A stretch of 64,000 nucleotides of DNA from NCBI GenBank assembly GCA_013289715.1, contig JABCZJ010000002.1:62001-126000 (forward strand). Direction: 5' to 3'. How positions within the stretch are numbered: the stretch's first letter is position 1; each line of letters starts with the position of its first letter. Under the pieces are notes generated by a model, which did no database searches, was not told the origin of the DNA, and was given only the letters and a program-made list of their open reading frames with translations. This DNA is from Acidobacteriota bacterium (GTDB lineage Bacteria > Acidobacteriota > Terriglobia > Acidiferrales > UBA7541). Below, piece by piece: positions 27,829-37,900 of this stretch. The position numbers and the translations under genes were made by a program.

Positions 27829-28551
27829 ATGATTCGCACCATCATGGTCTTGACGTTCGTCGCTCTGGCACTGCTGTTCGTGCAGCCCCTGCTGATTTTG
27901 TGGACGCTGCTGACCGGCGACGCGAATTTCATGTATTGGACGTTCATCGGCGCCCTGCGCATCGTGTTGCGTCTGGCCGGGATTCGCGTTCGCGTCGAGG
28001 GCCTGGAAAATATTCCCAGCGGCGTTTGCGTTTTTACCTCGAATCACGCTTCAAATCTGGATCCCGTGGCACTGGTGCCCAATATTCCGCGGCGCGTGGG
28101 ACTGCTCGCCAAGAAGGAAGTGTTTCGCATTCCAATCCTTTCGAAAGCTCTTCTCCTGGCCAAGCTGGTTCCCGTGGACCGCTCCGACAAAGAGGCCGCG
28201 GCGGAAAGCGTGGACATCGCAGTTGATTACTTGAAGGAAGGCCTGTCGTTCCTCGTCTATCCGGAGGGAACACGCAGCAGCGAGGGCCGCCTGCTCCCGT
28301 TCAAGAAGGGAACTTTTCTGATGGCGATCCGCGCCGCCGCTTGGGTGGTGCCCGTCTCCCTTGCCGGAACGCAGCGCCTGATGCGCAAGGGCGATTGGAC
28401 CATTCATCCCGGCGAAGTGCTGGTCCGTTATGGCCCCGCCGTCAAAGCGACGGAATACGCAGAAGACCAGCGCGACGAACTGCGTCGGCGAGTACAGGAA
28501 CGAGTCGCCGCAGGCTTACCCGATGATCAGAAGCCATCGGCGGGGAACTGA
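27829..28551 (+). CDS. plsC: 1-acyl-sn-glycerol-3-phosphate acyltransferase
   Basis: 240 residues. It acylates lysophosphatidic acid to phosphatidic acid at the inner membrane. An N-terminal membrane segment (LTFVALALLFVQPLLILWTL) precedes the catalytic HX4D motif in SNHASNLDPVALVP near residue 73. KKEVFRIPILSKALLLAKLV, the glycerol-phosphate-binding FLVYPEGTRSSEGRLLPFKK near 146, and VVPVSLAGT are also present. It is the last gene before the convergent lpxD and only 31 bases after the M61 gene. Confidence 0.92.
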   Translation: MIRTIMVLTFVALALLFVQPLLILWTLLTGDANFMYWTFIGALRIVLRLAGIRVRVEGLENIPSGVCVFTSNHASNLDPVALVPNIPRRVGLLAKKEVFRIPILSKALLLAKLVPVDRSDKEAAAESVDIAVDYLKEGLSFLVYPEGTRSSEGRLLPFKKGTFLMAIRAAAWVVPVSLAGTQRLMRKGDWTIHPGEVLVRYGPAVKATEYAEDQRDELRRRVQERVAAGLPDDQKPSAGN

Positions 28552-28604
28552 TCGCAGCACGTAGCGCCCGGCTTAGAGTTCCATTCGGGCGTTTGCGCAG
28601 ACCC

Positions 28605-29624
28605 CTACTTCGCGCTCAATTTCCCCACCGTCCCTCTGAGTTCGCGCAATTCCTTCAGCAGCTCAGGCAAGTGATTGAAAACCGCCACCGATTTTCGCCA
28701 CGCCAGATTCTCCATCGCCGGATACCCCGAATAAATTGCGCCTGCGGGAACGTCTCCCGGCACTCCGGACTGTGCCGTGAGCACAGCGCCATCGCCGATC
28801 GTCAAATGTCCCGCCGCGCCCACCTGCCCAGCGAGGATGCACTTGTTCCCCACCTTCGAGGTCCCGGCAAGCCCCACTTGCCCGCACAGCAGCGTGTCCT
28901 CGCCAACTTTGCAGGCGTGACCCACCTGCACCAAATTATCAATTTTCGTTCCGCGCGCGATCCGCGTCTCACCCACGGTCGCGCGGTCAATCGCGCTGTG
29001 CGCCTGAATTTCCACGTCGTCTTCGATCACGGTAATGCCGGACTGCCTCATCTTGTGCCAGCGCCCATCATCGTCGCGCGCAAAGCCGAATCCGTCCGCG
29101 CCGATCGTGACGCCGTTCTGCAACAGCACACGATTGCCAATGCGGCAGTTCTCGCGCACGGTCACATGCGAGTGCGCGAAAAAATCATCACCTATTTTCG
29201 CGCCCGGATAAATCGTCACAAAACTGTGCAACACGGCGTTGCGCCCAATCGAGACGTCTTCGTCCAGGAAACAATAAGGCCCAATGTGCGCACCCGGAGC
29301 GATTTTCGCCGTCTGTGCGATCACCGCGGTGGGATGAATCTCCATCGTGAAACGAGGCGCCGGGTGAAACAGCTCAATCGCCCGTGCGAAATCGAGGTAA
29401 GGATTAGCGGAACGCAAGGCGGCGATGCGCACCGGACCAGCGTCCTTTGCGACAAAGATCGCCGAAGCGCGGGTCGTCTCCAGCGCCGGCCGGTATTTGC
29501 GATTGACCAGAAACGTCAACTCGCCCGGCTGCGCCTCTTCGATCCCAGCCAGGTCGGTGATTTCCAAGCTTGCATCACCATCCACCTCGCAGCCCAGCTG
29601 CTTCGCGATCTCGCCCAATTTCAT
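28605..29624 (-). CDS. lpxD: UDP-3-O-acylglucosamine N-acyltransferase
   Basis: 339 residues, the normal LpxD length. The N-terminal uridine-binding domain (KLGEIAKQLGCEVDGDASLEI) leads into a left-handed beta-helix of hexapeptide repeats, with turns such as VIAQTAKIAPGAHIGP and IGRNAVLHSFVTIYPGAKIG. The catalytic His is expected in VEIQAHSAIDRATVGE near residue 231. It transfers 3-hydroxyacyl to the glucosamine amine in lipid A synthesis. GGAGGAG lies just before its ATG. It shows that the host makes lipid A; no other lpx gene is in the window. Confidence 0.94.
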   Translation of the reverse strand: MKLGEIAKQLGCEVDGDASLEITDLAGIEEAQPGELTFLVNRKYRPALETTRASAIFVAKDAGPVRIAALRSANPYLDFARAIELFHPAPRFTMEIHPTAVIAQTAKIAPGAHIGPYCFLDEDVSIGRNAVLHSFVTIYPGAKIGDDFFAHSHVTVRENCRIGNRVLLQNGVTIGADGFGFARDDDGRWHKMRQSGITVIEDDVEIQAHSAIDRATVGETRIARGTKIDNLVQVGHACKVGEDTLLCGQVGLAGTSKVGNKCILAGQVGAAGHLTIGDGAVLTAQSGVPGDVPAGAIYSGYPAMENLAWRKSVAVFNHLPELLKELRELRGTVGKLSAK

Positions 29625-29810
29625 GATGCCTCTCCTCCCGCTCGTTATTGCGCAGCCTCAATGTACAACAGAGACGCAATCGGGCATACGGCGCCCATAT
29701 CAACCGTTCAGCACACGGAAAAAGCAGAGCCCTCACGGTTTCCGCGGGTTTGGAATAAGGCGACGGGGACTCTTCGCGGACTGGACTTCGGGTCGCAGCG
29801 CCTCGAATGC

Positions 29811-30308
29811 CTATTCGTTGAAAAGTTTCGATTGCGAAGATGCCGCCGCGCCGGCCGCCCGCGGAGTCCGCCGCGCCGCCCCCACCACTCCCAACACCTT
29901 CATCTCAGCAAGCGCTGAACGGGGGATAAACAAGCGCAGCGTATTGCCATGCAGATCAGGCGGCGTCAGTTGTACGGCATTGTCCAGCAGGTCCAGCAGA
30001 TCGTTCGCCACGATCCCTTCCATCACATCCTCGTCGCGGAACCGCAACCGCACCCACAACCCATCCAACTTAGGCCGGCTCAAAAACACTTTCCTTTCGG
30101 GCTGAAACGTCTCCGCGAACTCGCGCACGAAATACACCGACTTAACGGTAGGCATGGGTACCGACACTTGCTCCCCGTCCGGTGTCAGCAGGTCAATCGT
30201 CTCCGCCCGCGCGAGGGTGGCCGGGTTCAAGTAGCCCTTGCGGTGGCCACGATCCAAAAGCAACACGACCACTTTCTTCCGCGTCGAGGCTGGGACTCGA
30301 TCTTTCAC
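29811..30308 (-). CDS. Protein of unknown function beside lpxD
   Basis: 165 residues, no signal or membrane segment. Two related beta-rich stretches, KKVVVLLLDRGHRKGYLNPATL with TIDLLTPDGEQVSVPM (about 11-52) and LWVRLRFRDEDVMEGIVANDL (about 83-103), look like a repeated small barrel. TPPDLHGNTLRLFIPRSAL follows and then a flexible Ala/Arg tail. I do not recognise a named family. The gene is divergent from murJ (118-base gap) and on the lpxD strand. The fold pattern would fit a nucleotide or RNA binder, but that is speculation. Confidence 0.65.
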   Translation of the reverse strand: MKDRVPASTRKKVVVLLLDRGHRKGYLNPATLARAETIDLLTPDGEQVSVPMPTVKSVYFVREFAETFQPERKVFLSRPKLDGLWVRLRFRDEDVMEGIVANDLLDLLDNAVQLTPPDLHGNTLRLFIPRSALAEMKVLGVVGAARRTPRAAGAAASSQSKLFNE

Positions 30309-30426
30309 TATTTTGGGGCCTTTTTCGGCGAGATTCTTGCTAAGTTCCCAGGCGTTATGTTATTCTTGCCGCTGTTTTTCGTCAAGTTATTGGTGCTTAA
30401 AGGGTTAGCATCGGAGTCTCCGCCGA

Positions 30427-32061
30427 TTGACCGAAAAGGGCAAGATCCTAAAGTCTGCCTCGGTAATAGCCCTAGCCACCGTTATCAGCCGGATTTGCGG
30501 ATACTTACGCGATCAGCGAGTAGCGCTGTTGCTCGGCACTTCGCCGGCCGCCGACTCGTTCATCCTGGCGTTTCGCATTCCTAACCTGATTCGCCGCATG
30601 ACCGGCGAAGGCGCCCTGGGAGCCTCCTTTATACCCGTGTTTGTCGGGTATCTGAGGGGAAAACCGCAGAAGGAGTCTTGGGCGTTCGCGCAGAGAACCT
30701 TCTGGGACCTTGCCGTGATTCTGGCAGTGGTCGCCGTCCTGGGCAGCATTTTTTCGAAACAGATTGTCGGGTTCTTTACGGTAATGGGCGGCAGCCGGGT
30801 CCGGTGGGATCTGGCGATTTACCTAAATCGGATCATTTTTCCGTGCGTATTTTTCTTGGGTCTGGCGGCGCTGGCAGCGGCGATTCTGAACAGCTTTCAT
30901 CGCTTTGGGCTTCCGGCCTCGACGTCGATCTTTTTTAACGTCGTGTTCATCGCGTTTTCGTTCGGAGTTCTTTACAGGCCCATCATGAATTGGGCGCCGC
31001 CGGCATACCGAACGCCCGCGGTTGGCCTTGCGGTTGGAATCGTCGTGGGTGCGACGTTGCAGTTGGTGATGCAACTTCCAGCGCTCGCGAAGCTGGGCAT
31101 GCGTTTCCGTCCGGACGTCAGTTTCGCCGATCCCGGCGTGAAGCAAGTGGGAAAGCTGATGGTGCCGGTGTTTTTCGGCATGGGCGTCTTTCAAGTGAAT
31201 TTCGTCGTAGATACGATTTTCGCTCTCTCGTCGCGCATGCCGGAGGGCAGCGTCATGTCCCTGTATGTTGCGGACCGAGTGATGGAGTTGGTGCTGGGCA
31301 GTTACGCGATCGCGCTCTCAACGGCGATCCTTCCCACGATGTCGCATCAAGCGGCGGAAGGAAAGCACGACGAAATGAAGCAGACGTTCGGGTTTGCGCT
31401 GCGCGTCGCGTCGTTCATCACCATTCCGGCGGCGGTGGGCTTGATTCTGCTGCGCGTGCCGATTACGCAAGTGCTCTTTCAACACGGCGAGTTCATGGCG
31501 CGTTCCACCGCGCTCACGGCCCACGCGCTACTTTTTTATTCGCTGGGACTGCCGGCGTTTGCGGCCATCAAACTGATTACGCCGATGTATTACTCGACGC
31601 AAGACACGGTGACGCCGACGAAAGTAGGAGCGTACTCGCTGACGCTGCACGTGGCGCTGAATTTCATCCTGCTATTCGGGTTCGGGCGCTATTTATGGAA
31701 CGCCAGCCCGGCGTTAGCCAGCACGCTGGCGGCATATTTTAATTTTGGCGCGTTATTCGTGATTTTTCGCGGACGTTACGGGCGCCTGGGCGCCTCGGCC
31801 ATATTTAACTCGCTCGGAAAAATGGCGCTTTGCGCGGTGGCGATGTCAGTAGCGTGTTTTGCAGCCGTGCGGTATTCGCATTTGGTGACGCTGGAGCACT
31901 TCCTGGCGAAAGCCGCCTGGCTCGTCGGAATCATCGCGCTTTCATCCGGAATTTATTTCAGCTTGGCCTGGGCGTTGCGCTGTGAGGAATTGCCGGAATT
32001 GTTCCTGCTGCTGAAGCGCGCAGAACCAAACGCCGCAGTTGGCGGCCTGGACGCCTCATAA
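30427..32061 (+). CDS. murJ: Lipid II flippase MurJ (MOP superfamily)
   Basis: 544 residues with about 14 membrane segments, as usual for MurJ. The N-terminal block ISRICGYLRDQRVALLLG, then ADSFILAFRIPNLIRRMTG and EGALGASFIPVF, is the MurJ signature; the Arg residues there line the lipid II cavity. It flips lipid-linked peptidoglycan precursor across the inner membrane. The start is TTG 30427 with GGAG nine bases upstream; no ATG gives the full first helix. It is followed by the XerD-type gene after 71 bases. Confidence 0.93.
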   Translation: MTEKGKILKSASVIALATVISRICGYLRDQRVALLLGTSPAADSFILAFRIPNLIRRMTGEGALGASFIPVFVGYLRGKPQKESWAFAQRTFWDLAVILAVVAVLGSIFSKQIVGFFTVMGGSRVRWDLAIYLNRIIFPCVFFLGLAALAAAILNSFHRFGLPASTSIFFNVVFIAFSFGVLYRPIMNWAPPAYRTPAVGLAVGIVVGATLQLVMQLPALAKLGMRFRPDVSFADPGVKQVGKLMVPVFFGMGVFQVNFVVDTIFALSSRMPEGSVMSLYVADRVMELVLGSYAIALSTAILPTMSHQAAEGKHDEMKQTFGFALRVASFITIPAAVGLILLRVPITQVLFQHGEFMARSTALTAHALLFYSLGLPAFAAIKLITPMYYSTQDTVTPTKVGAYSLTLHVALNFILLFGFGRYLWNASPALASTLAAYFNFGALFVIFRGRYGRLGASAIFNSLGKMALCAVAMSVACFAAVRYSHLVTLEHFLAKAAWLVGIIALSSGIYFSLAWALRCEELPELFLLLKRAEPNAAVGGLDAS

Positions 32062-32132
32062 GCCGCGCGGCCACCCAGCGCAAATTTTCTGCCGGAAGCC
32101 TTGTCGCGGCGCGTGAAATCGGGAGATGTGAG

Positions 32133-33017
32133 TTGGAACCACAGATTCGATCATTTCTAAATTACCTGCGAGTCGAAAAAGGACTTGCGGCCAACACCCT
32201 GAATGCCTACCGCCGGGACCTCGAGAAGTTCGCGGCCTTTGCGTCCAAGCGCGGCCTGACCCTGGACCAGTTCACCCACAGCGATGTGATCGACTTCCTG
32301 CGCACGCTCTATCTGCGCAAGCTGGATAGCCGCACAGTCGCGCGCCACCTCGTCACCATCCGCCATCTCTTCCGCTTCGCGTTCACCGAAGGCATGATCA
32401 CGGAAAATCCGGCCGCCAATGTGGCGGCGCCGAAATTCCGCCGCTCGCTTCCGGAATTTCTCAGCGTCGAGGAAGTGGACCGCCTGCTGCGTCAGCCGGA
32501 TATCACCGCCAGGCTCGGCCTGCGCGATAAGGCCATGATCGAGTTGCTGTATTCCACCGGTTTGCGCGTCTCCGAACTGTGCGGCCTGAAGGCCAGCGAT
32601 GTTCAGCTCGAGGACGGCTGCCTGCGCTGCATCGGCAAAGGCAGTAAAGAGCGGCTGGTCCCGGTAGGTCGCGCAGCGTTGGATCTGGTCCTGCAGTACA
32701 TGAAAAAATCGCGCCCGGAAATTCTGGGGGAGAAGACTTCGCCGTATCTTTTTCCCACCCGAATCGGCACAGCTATCAACCGCATCGCGTTCTGGAAAAT
32801 TTTGAGCGGTTACGGCCGCAAAGCAGGGTTGCGTAAACCCCTTACCCCGCATATGCTGCGGCACAGTTTTGCCACGCACCTGCTGGATCGCGGAGCAGAC
32901 TTGCGCTCCGTGCAAATGATGTTGGGCCACGCGGATATAGCAACAACGCAGATTTATACCCACGTCGTCGAAGAGCGTTTGAAACAAGTTTATAAAGCGC
33001 ACCACCCGCGCGCCTAG
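32133..33017 (+). CDS. xerD: Tyrosine recombinase XerC/XerD
   Basis: 294 residues. It resolves chromosome dimers at dif together with a partner recombinase and FtsK. A SAM-like N-domain (FLNYLRVEKGLAANTLNAYR) precedes the catalytic domain. The catalytic set is visible: Arg in YSTGLRVSELCGL, Lys in GKGSKERLVP, His and Arg in HMLRHSFATHLL, His in MLGHADIATTQ, and the nucleophile Tyr in IYTHV. The TTG start has GGGAGA upstream. The size and surroundings point to a housekeeping Xer protein, not a mobile-element integrase. XerC versus XerD cannot be settled here. Confidence 0.9.
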   Translation: MEPQIRSFLNYLRVEKGLAANTLNAYRRDLEKFAAFASKRGLTLDQFTHSDVIDFLRTLYLRKLDSRTVARHLVTIRHLFRFAFTEGMITENPAANVAAPKFRRSLPEFLSVEEVDRLLRQPDITARLGLRDKAMIELLYSTGLRVSELCGLKASDVQLEDGCLRCIGKGSKERLVPVGRAALDLVLQYMKKSRPEILGEKTSPYLFPTRIGTAINRIAFWKILSGYGRKAGLRKPLTPHMLRHSFATHLLDRGADLRSVQMMLGHADIATTQIYTHVVEERLKQVYKAHHPRA

Positions 33018-33055
33018 AAGGTCGCGCGCATTAATTCGAGGAAGGCGGAAACTTC

Positions 33056-34651
33056 ATGCCCGATTACATGTACTTGCTGGAAAGCCGGCTGTCGCCCGAA
33101 CAACGCGCCGTAATGGAGCGCGTGCAGGAACTTTCGCGCACGCAAGACGTGAATGTGTATCTCACCGGCGGGGCGGTGCGCGACCTGATCTCCGGCATGC
33201 CCATCCGTGATCTCGATTTCACGGTCGAAGGAAATCCCGTGAAGATGGTGCGCGAGCTGGAAAAGGGCGGCGCGCGCGTCGTATGGGAAAGCGAGAAGAT
33301 TCGCCACCACGAAATGGTTTTCGCGGGCGACGTGGATGGTTCCATCTCTGCCGCACGCGAGGATTTCTACGAGCGCCCCGGAGTGAAGCCCGAGTACCGC
33401 TTCTCCAGCGTGATGGAGGATTTGCGGCGCCGCGATTTTGGCATCAATGCCATCGCCATCTCGCTGAACACGCAATCGCGCGGCCTGCTGCTTGATCCCA
33501 TGAATGGCCTCGCGGACCTCGAAAAACAGGAAGTCCGCGCGCTCTCCATCCACGCCTTCACCAATCAGCCCATCCGCTTGATGCGCATTCTGCGCTATGC
33601 CGCGCGCATGGGATTCAAAATGGATCCGCGCACCCAAGAGTGGTTTGATCTGGCCATCGAACGCGGTGTCACGGACCGCATCGAGGGCGCCGAAGTCGGC
33701 CACGAAATGCGCGCATTGGCGCGTGAAGATAATCCCGTCGCCACGCTGAAGCTTTGGGAATCGCACGACATGCTGGCGCTGATTCATGCGGCGCTGCAAA
33801 AACGAAAGCCGGATTACGACAGCCTCAACAAGCTGGCGCGCGTGCGTTTCAATCTTTACAGCGCAGGCTTGCGGCCGAGGCTGCATTTGGCCGTGGCCTA
33901 TTACACATTGGGCCGGCTGAAATCGCGCGAAGCGGCGGCGGCACTACGCCACCTGGAATTCAGAACCGCCGAAATCGAGGAAGCCGCTGAGTTGGTTCCC
34001 GAGACGCAAAAAGTGGTGAAAGTACTGAAGAGCGCCAAAACCAATGCCGCGAAAGATGCCTACTATTACCTGGCGTCCTTGCCCGCGGAAACCCTCGCCT
34101 TCATCGAAGTGGAAATGCCCAATCCCCGCGCGCTTTCCAAGATTCGCAATTATCTCCAGAAGTGGCGCCCACTGCGCATGGCGTCACCGGCCGGTGAACT
34201 CGAAGCGCTGGGCGTCGAGCGCGGACCGAAATTCGACAAAATCATCGAACAATTCTTCGAACTGCAATTACGCGGCAAGGGCAAGATTCCCGAAGACCGC
34301 ACGAAAATCCTGAAAAACCTCGCGGGTATCAAAGACGAAGTCAAGAAGCCCGAAAAAGAGAAGAAGAAGCGTAAAGGTGCGCCCGAAACAGCGCCACACT
34401 CAGACACGAAGCCGCACGGGAAGTCCAAGCCACCAGCAGCCGGCGGCAAGGCAGCGCCTGCGGCGGCAAACGATGGCAAAGCCGCAGCCGCAGGAAAATC
34501 CTCCGCCGCAGCAGCGAAGGCAGGGCAATCTGCAGCGGCGGCAATCGGCGCCCGAGCGCAGGCTAAGCACGACAAAGCAGCGCACGATGACAAAGCGGCG
34601 CACGCCGGAAAGAAATCGAAGCCTCGTCCAGCGAAAAAATCACGCCGCTAG
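33056..34651 (+). CDS. cca: CCA tRNA nucleotidyltransferase / poly(A) polymerase family protein
   Basis: 531 residues. The class II nucleotidyltransferase head has YLTGGAVRDLISG and DLDFTVEGNP near residues 38-60, with the two metal Asp residues in DLD. RRRDFGINAIAISL, LLDPMNGLADLEK and AFTNQPIRLMRILRYAARM follow. Residues up to about 425 make the standard body. After that an unusual tail of about 105 residues is very rich in Lys, Ala and Pro (KKPEKEKKKRKGAPE, then AAAAGKSSAAAAKAG). The tail is probably disordered and may bind RNA. CCA-adding versus poly(A) activity cannot be separated by sequence alone. Confidence 0.85.
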   Translation: MPDYMYLLESRLSPEQRAVMERVQELSRTQDVNVYLTGGAVRDLISGMPIRDLDFTVEGNPVKMVRELEKGGARVVWESEKIRHHEMVFAGDVDGSISAAREDFYERPGVKPEYRFSSVMEDLRRRDFGINAIAISLNTQSRGLLLDPMNGLADLEKQEVRALSIHAFTNQPIRLMRILRYAARMGFKMDPRTQEWFDLAIERGVTDRIEGAEVGHEMRALAREDNPVATLKLWESHDMLALIHAALQKRKPDYDSLNKLARVRFNLYSAGLRPRLHLAVAYYTLGRLKSREAAAALRHLEFRTAEIEEAAELVPETQKVVKVLKSAKTNAAKDAYYYLASLPAETLAFIEVEMPNPRALSKIRNYLQKWRPLRMASPAGELEALGVERGPKFDKIIEQFFELQLRGKGKIPEDRTKILKNLAGIKDEVKKPEKEKKKRKGAPETAPHSDTKPHGKSKPPAAGGKAAPAAANDGKAAAAGKSSAAAAKAGQSAAAAIGARAQAKHDKAAHDDKAAHAGKKSKPRPAKKSRR

Positions 34652-34732
34652 CACCGATCCGCGCCGCCCGAGTGCGAAATGCTTACTCTCGTCAGGGGCC
34701 GCTTCACGCTCCGCCGAAAAAAGGGAACCACC

Positions 34733-34813
34733 TGTCATCCCGAACCGAGTCCCGCGCTTTTTCCTTCGCACCGCAGTTTGGCGGGCGCCCGACGCAGAGA
34801 GGGATCTGCTTTT
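34733..34813 (+). repeat. 81-bp dispersed repeat, copy 1
   Basis: First of three ungapped 81-base copies in the window, all in plus orientation, beginning TGTCATCCCG and ending GAGGGATCTGCTTTT. By hand alignment it matches copy 2 at 69 of 81 bases and copy 3 at 71 of 81. The final 15 bases are identical in all three. It sits between cca and dnaE and contains no gene. Confidence 0.8.
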
Positions 34814-34888
34814 CACAGGCGCTGATCCGCAGCCCTGCGGGAAAAAGTACAGCCGCAGATTGGTGTTACGCGCGGCTGCAAGCTGGTT

Positions 34889-34894
34889 TAGAAT
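34889..34894 (+). promoter_or_regulatory. TAGAAT -10-like box just upstream of dnaE
   Basis: TAGAAT ends ten bases before the dnaE ATG (34904). If functional, the transcript would start about three bases before the ATG, that is, nearly leaderless. No -35 hexamer at normal spacing is seen. Confidence 0.3.
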
Positions 34895-34903
34895 GAACTT
34901 CGC

Positions 34904-37900
34904 ATGGATGCCTCGAACTTTGTTCACCTTCATCTGCACACGGATTACTCTCTTCTGGACGGCGCTTGCGAAATCGGCGAACTTACCGCCGAAGCCGCGC
35001 GCCGCGGGATGCCCGCCGTCGCCGTAACCGACCACGGTAATCTTTTCGCCGCCGCGAATTTCTATCATCAGGCCACTACCCACGGTGTTAAGCCCATCAT
35101 CGGTTGCGAAATGTATGTCGCGCCGGACCATCACAAGAATCGCGGCAGCGGCGCCGAACGCTCCAATCACCTCGTCCTGCTCTGCGAAAACGAAAAGGGC
35201 TACCAGAACCTCATCAAGCTGGTTTCCACCGGATATCTCGACGGCTTCTATTACAAGCCCCGCGTGGATCACGAACTCCTCGCGAAACACAGTGAAGGCC
35301 TCATCGCTCTCTCCGCCTGCCTGCGTGGCGAAGTGGCAGACGCGCTCCTCTGCGAAAAATACGATCAGGCGCAGAAGAGCGCCTACCGTCTGCGCGATAT
35401 TTTCGGCAAAGGGAATTTCTTTCTCGAAGTGCAGGACCAGGGCCTCGAGCAGGACATACGCGTTAATCGCGACTTGGTGCGCCTCTCGAAAGAATCCGGC
35501 ATTCCGCTGGTCGCGACCAACGACTGCCACTACCTCACACAAGCCGACTCCCATGCGCAAGAAGTTCTGATGTGCATCCAGACCGGCAAAACCATGAGCG
35601 ATACCCAGCGCATGAAATTTGCTACCGACCAGTTTTATTTCAAGACTGCCGAAGAAATGGCGCGCGTGTTCCGCGAACTGCCGGACGCCGTCACCCGCAC
35701 CGTAACCATTGCCGAGCGCTGCAACGTGAAAATCCAGCGCGTCAGCAATCCGTTCCCCGAATTCAAAGTTCCCGAAGGCCACACCACAGATTCCTATTTC
35801 GAGCGCGTCGTGCGCGACGGCTTCGCTTCGCGCGCTCCGCAAATCGAGCGCCTCACCACAGAAGGCCGCCTGCGCCACCCGCTAGCGGACTACGAGGCCC
35901 GCTTGACCGCCGAAATCGAAATGATCAAGAAGATGCGCTTCGCGGGCTACTTCCTGATCGTCTGGGATTTCATTCGTTACGCGCGCGCGCAAGGCGTGCC
36001 GGTAGGCCCCGGCCGCGGTTCGGCCGCGGGCAGCCTGGTGAGCTACTCGCTGCGCATCACCGATGTGGATCCCATGCAGTACGATCTACTCTTCGAGCGC
36101 TTCCTCAATCCCGAGCGCATCTCCATGCCGGATATTGATATTGATTTCTGCATGCGCCGCCGCGGCGAAGTAATCGAATACGTCCGCAAAAAATACGGCG
36201 CCGAAAGCGTCGCGCAAATCATCACCTTCGGTACGATGGCCGCGAAGGCCGTGCTGAAAGACGCCGGCCGCGCTCTCGACATGCCCTACGGCGACGTGGA
36301 CCGCCTGGCGAAAATGATCCCGACAACGCTGAACATTTCGCTCGAAGACGCGCTGAAACAATCGCCGCAGCTCGAAGCCGCGCGCAAGGAAGGCCAAGTA
36401 AAAGAATTGATCGAAGTAGCGCTGCGCCTCGAAGGGCTCGCTCGCCATGCTTCCACGCACGCCGCCGGCGTAGTCATCTCGCCTCGTCCGCTTACAGAAA
36501 TCGTCCCGCTGTACAAGTCGAACAAGGATGAAATCACCACGCAGTACGATATGAACGCGCTCGGGCGCATCGGCCTGCTGAAAATGGATTTCCTCGGCCT
36601 GACCACGCTCACCATTCTCGACGACTCCGTGCGCATGATCAAACAAAACCGCGGCATTGATCTGGACCTCACCACGCTGCCCCTTGACGACGCGCCCACC
36701 TACGCTCTGTTCGCGCGCGGCGATACCACCGGCATCTTCCAGTTTGAATCGCACGGCATGCGCGACATCCTGAAGCGCTATCAGCCCACGCACATCGAGG
36801 ACTTGACCGCGCTGAACGCTCTCTATCGTCCCGGCCCCATACAGGGCGGCATGATTGACGAATTCATCGGCCGCAAACAGGGCAAGAAAAAAGTCACCTA
36901 CGACTTGCCGGAGCTCGAAGAAATTCTCTCGGAAACCTGGGGCGTAATCGTCTTTCAAGAGCAGGTGATGAAAATCGCCAATCGCCTGGCCGGATACTCA
37001 CTCGGCGATGCCGACATCCTGCGCAGCGCGATGGGCAAGAAAAAGGCAGACGTGATGGCCGCGCAGCGCGAAAAATTCCTGGCAGGCTGCGCCGCCGGAA
37101 AAGTTCCCGCGAAGAAAGCCACCAAGATTTTCGATCTGATGGAAGAATTCGGCCTCTACGGCTTTCCCAAAGCGCACGCCTGCGCCTACGCGCTGCTCGC
37201 GTACCAGACCGCCTTTCTGAAAGTCCACTACCCGGTAGAATTCATGGCCTCCATGCTCAGCTCCGAAGCAGGCAACACCGAAAAAGTGGTGAAGTACATC
37301 AACGAAGCCCGCGGCATGGGCATTCGCGTTCTGCCGCCGGACGTCCACGAAAGCGGTCTCTACTTCACGCCGGTCAGCGACGACATCCGCTTCGGTCTCG
37401 CTGCCATAAAAAACGTCGGCGAAAATACCGCCAAAGCTATCTGCGAAGCGCGCGTTACCGCCGGAGGCTTCCGCACGCTCTTCGAATTCAGCGAAGCCAT
37501 CGAACCAAAATTCTTGAACAAGCGCGTACTCGAAAGCCTGGTGAAATCCGGGGCCCTCGATTGCAGCGGCGGCTCACGCGGGCGCCTTTTCGCCGCGATC
37601 GACCAAGCGATCTCGCGCGGCCAGAAAAAACATCAGGAGAAAGCCGTAGGGCAGGGCGGCCTGTTTCTCGCCGGGCCAAGTGCGTCGCACGATAGCCAGC
37701 CGTGGCAAGAAGCCGAACTCCCGGAAGCCGATGACTGGTCCGAAGAGCAACAACTCGCCGGAGAATATTCAGTTCTCGGCTTTTACATTTCCGGCCATCC
37801 GCTCGATAAATACGCCGGCCGCCTGAAAGATTTGAATGCCGCCGAGCTGGCGACGATGGAAAGCCGCAAGAACAACGAGGACATCGTCGTCGCTGGCATC

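Noticed and set aside
28593..29918. 441-codon plus-strand frame opposite lpxD
   Set aside because: Antisense to a well-supported lpxD; the composition is typical of a GC-rich shadow.
32133..33017. Tyrosine recombinase as an integrase marking a mobile island
   Set aside because: The size, the chromosome-type Xer motifs and the housekeeping neighbours on both sides, with no att-like repeats seen, argue for a chromosomal Xer protein.
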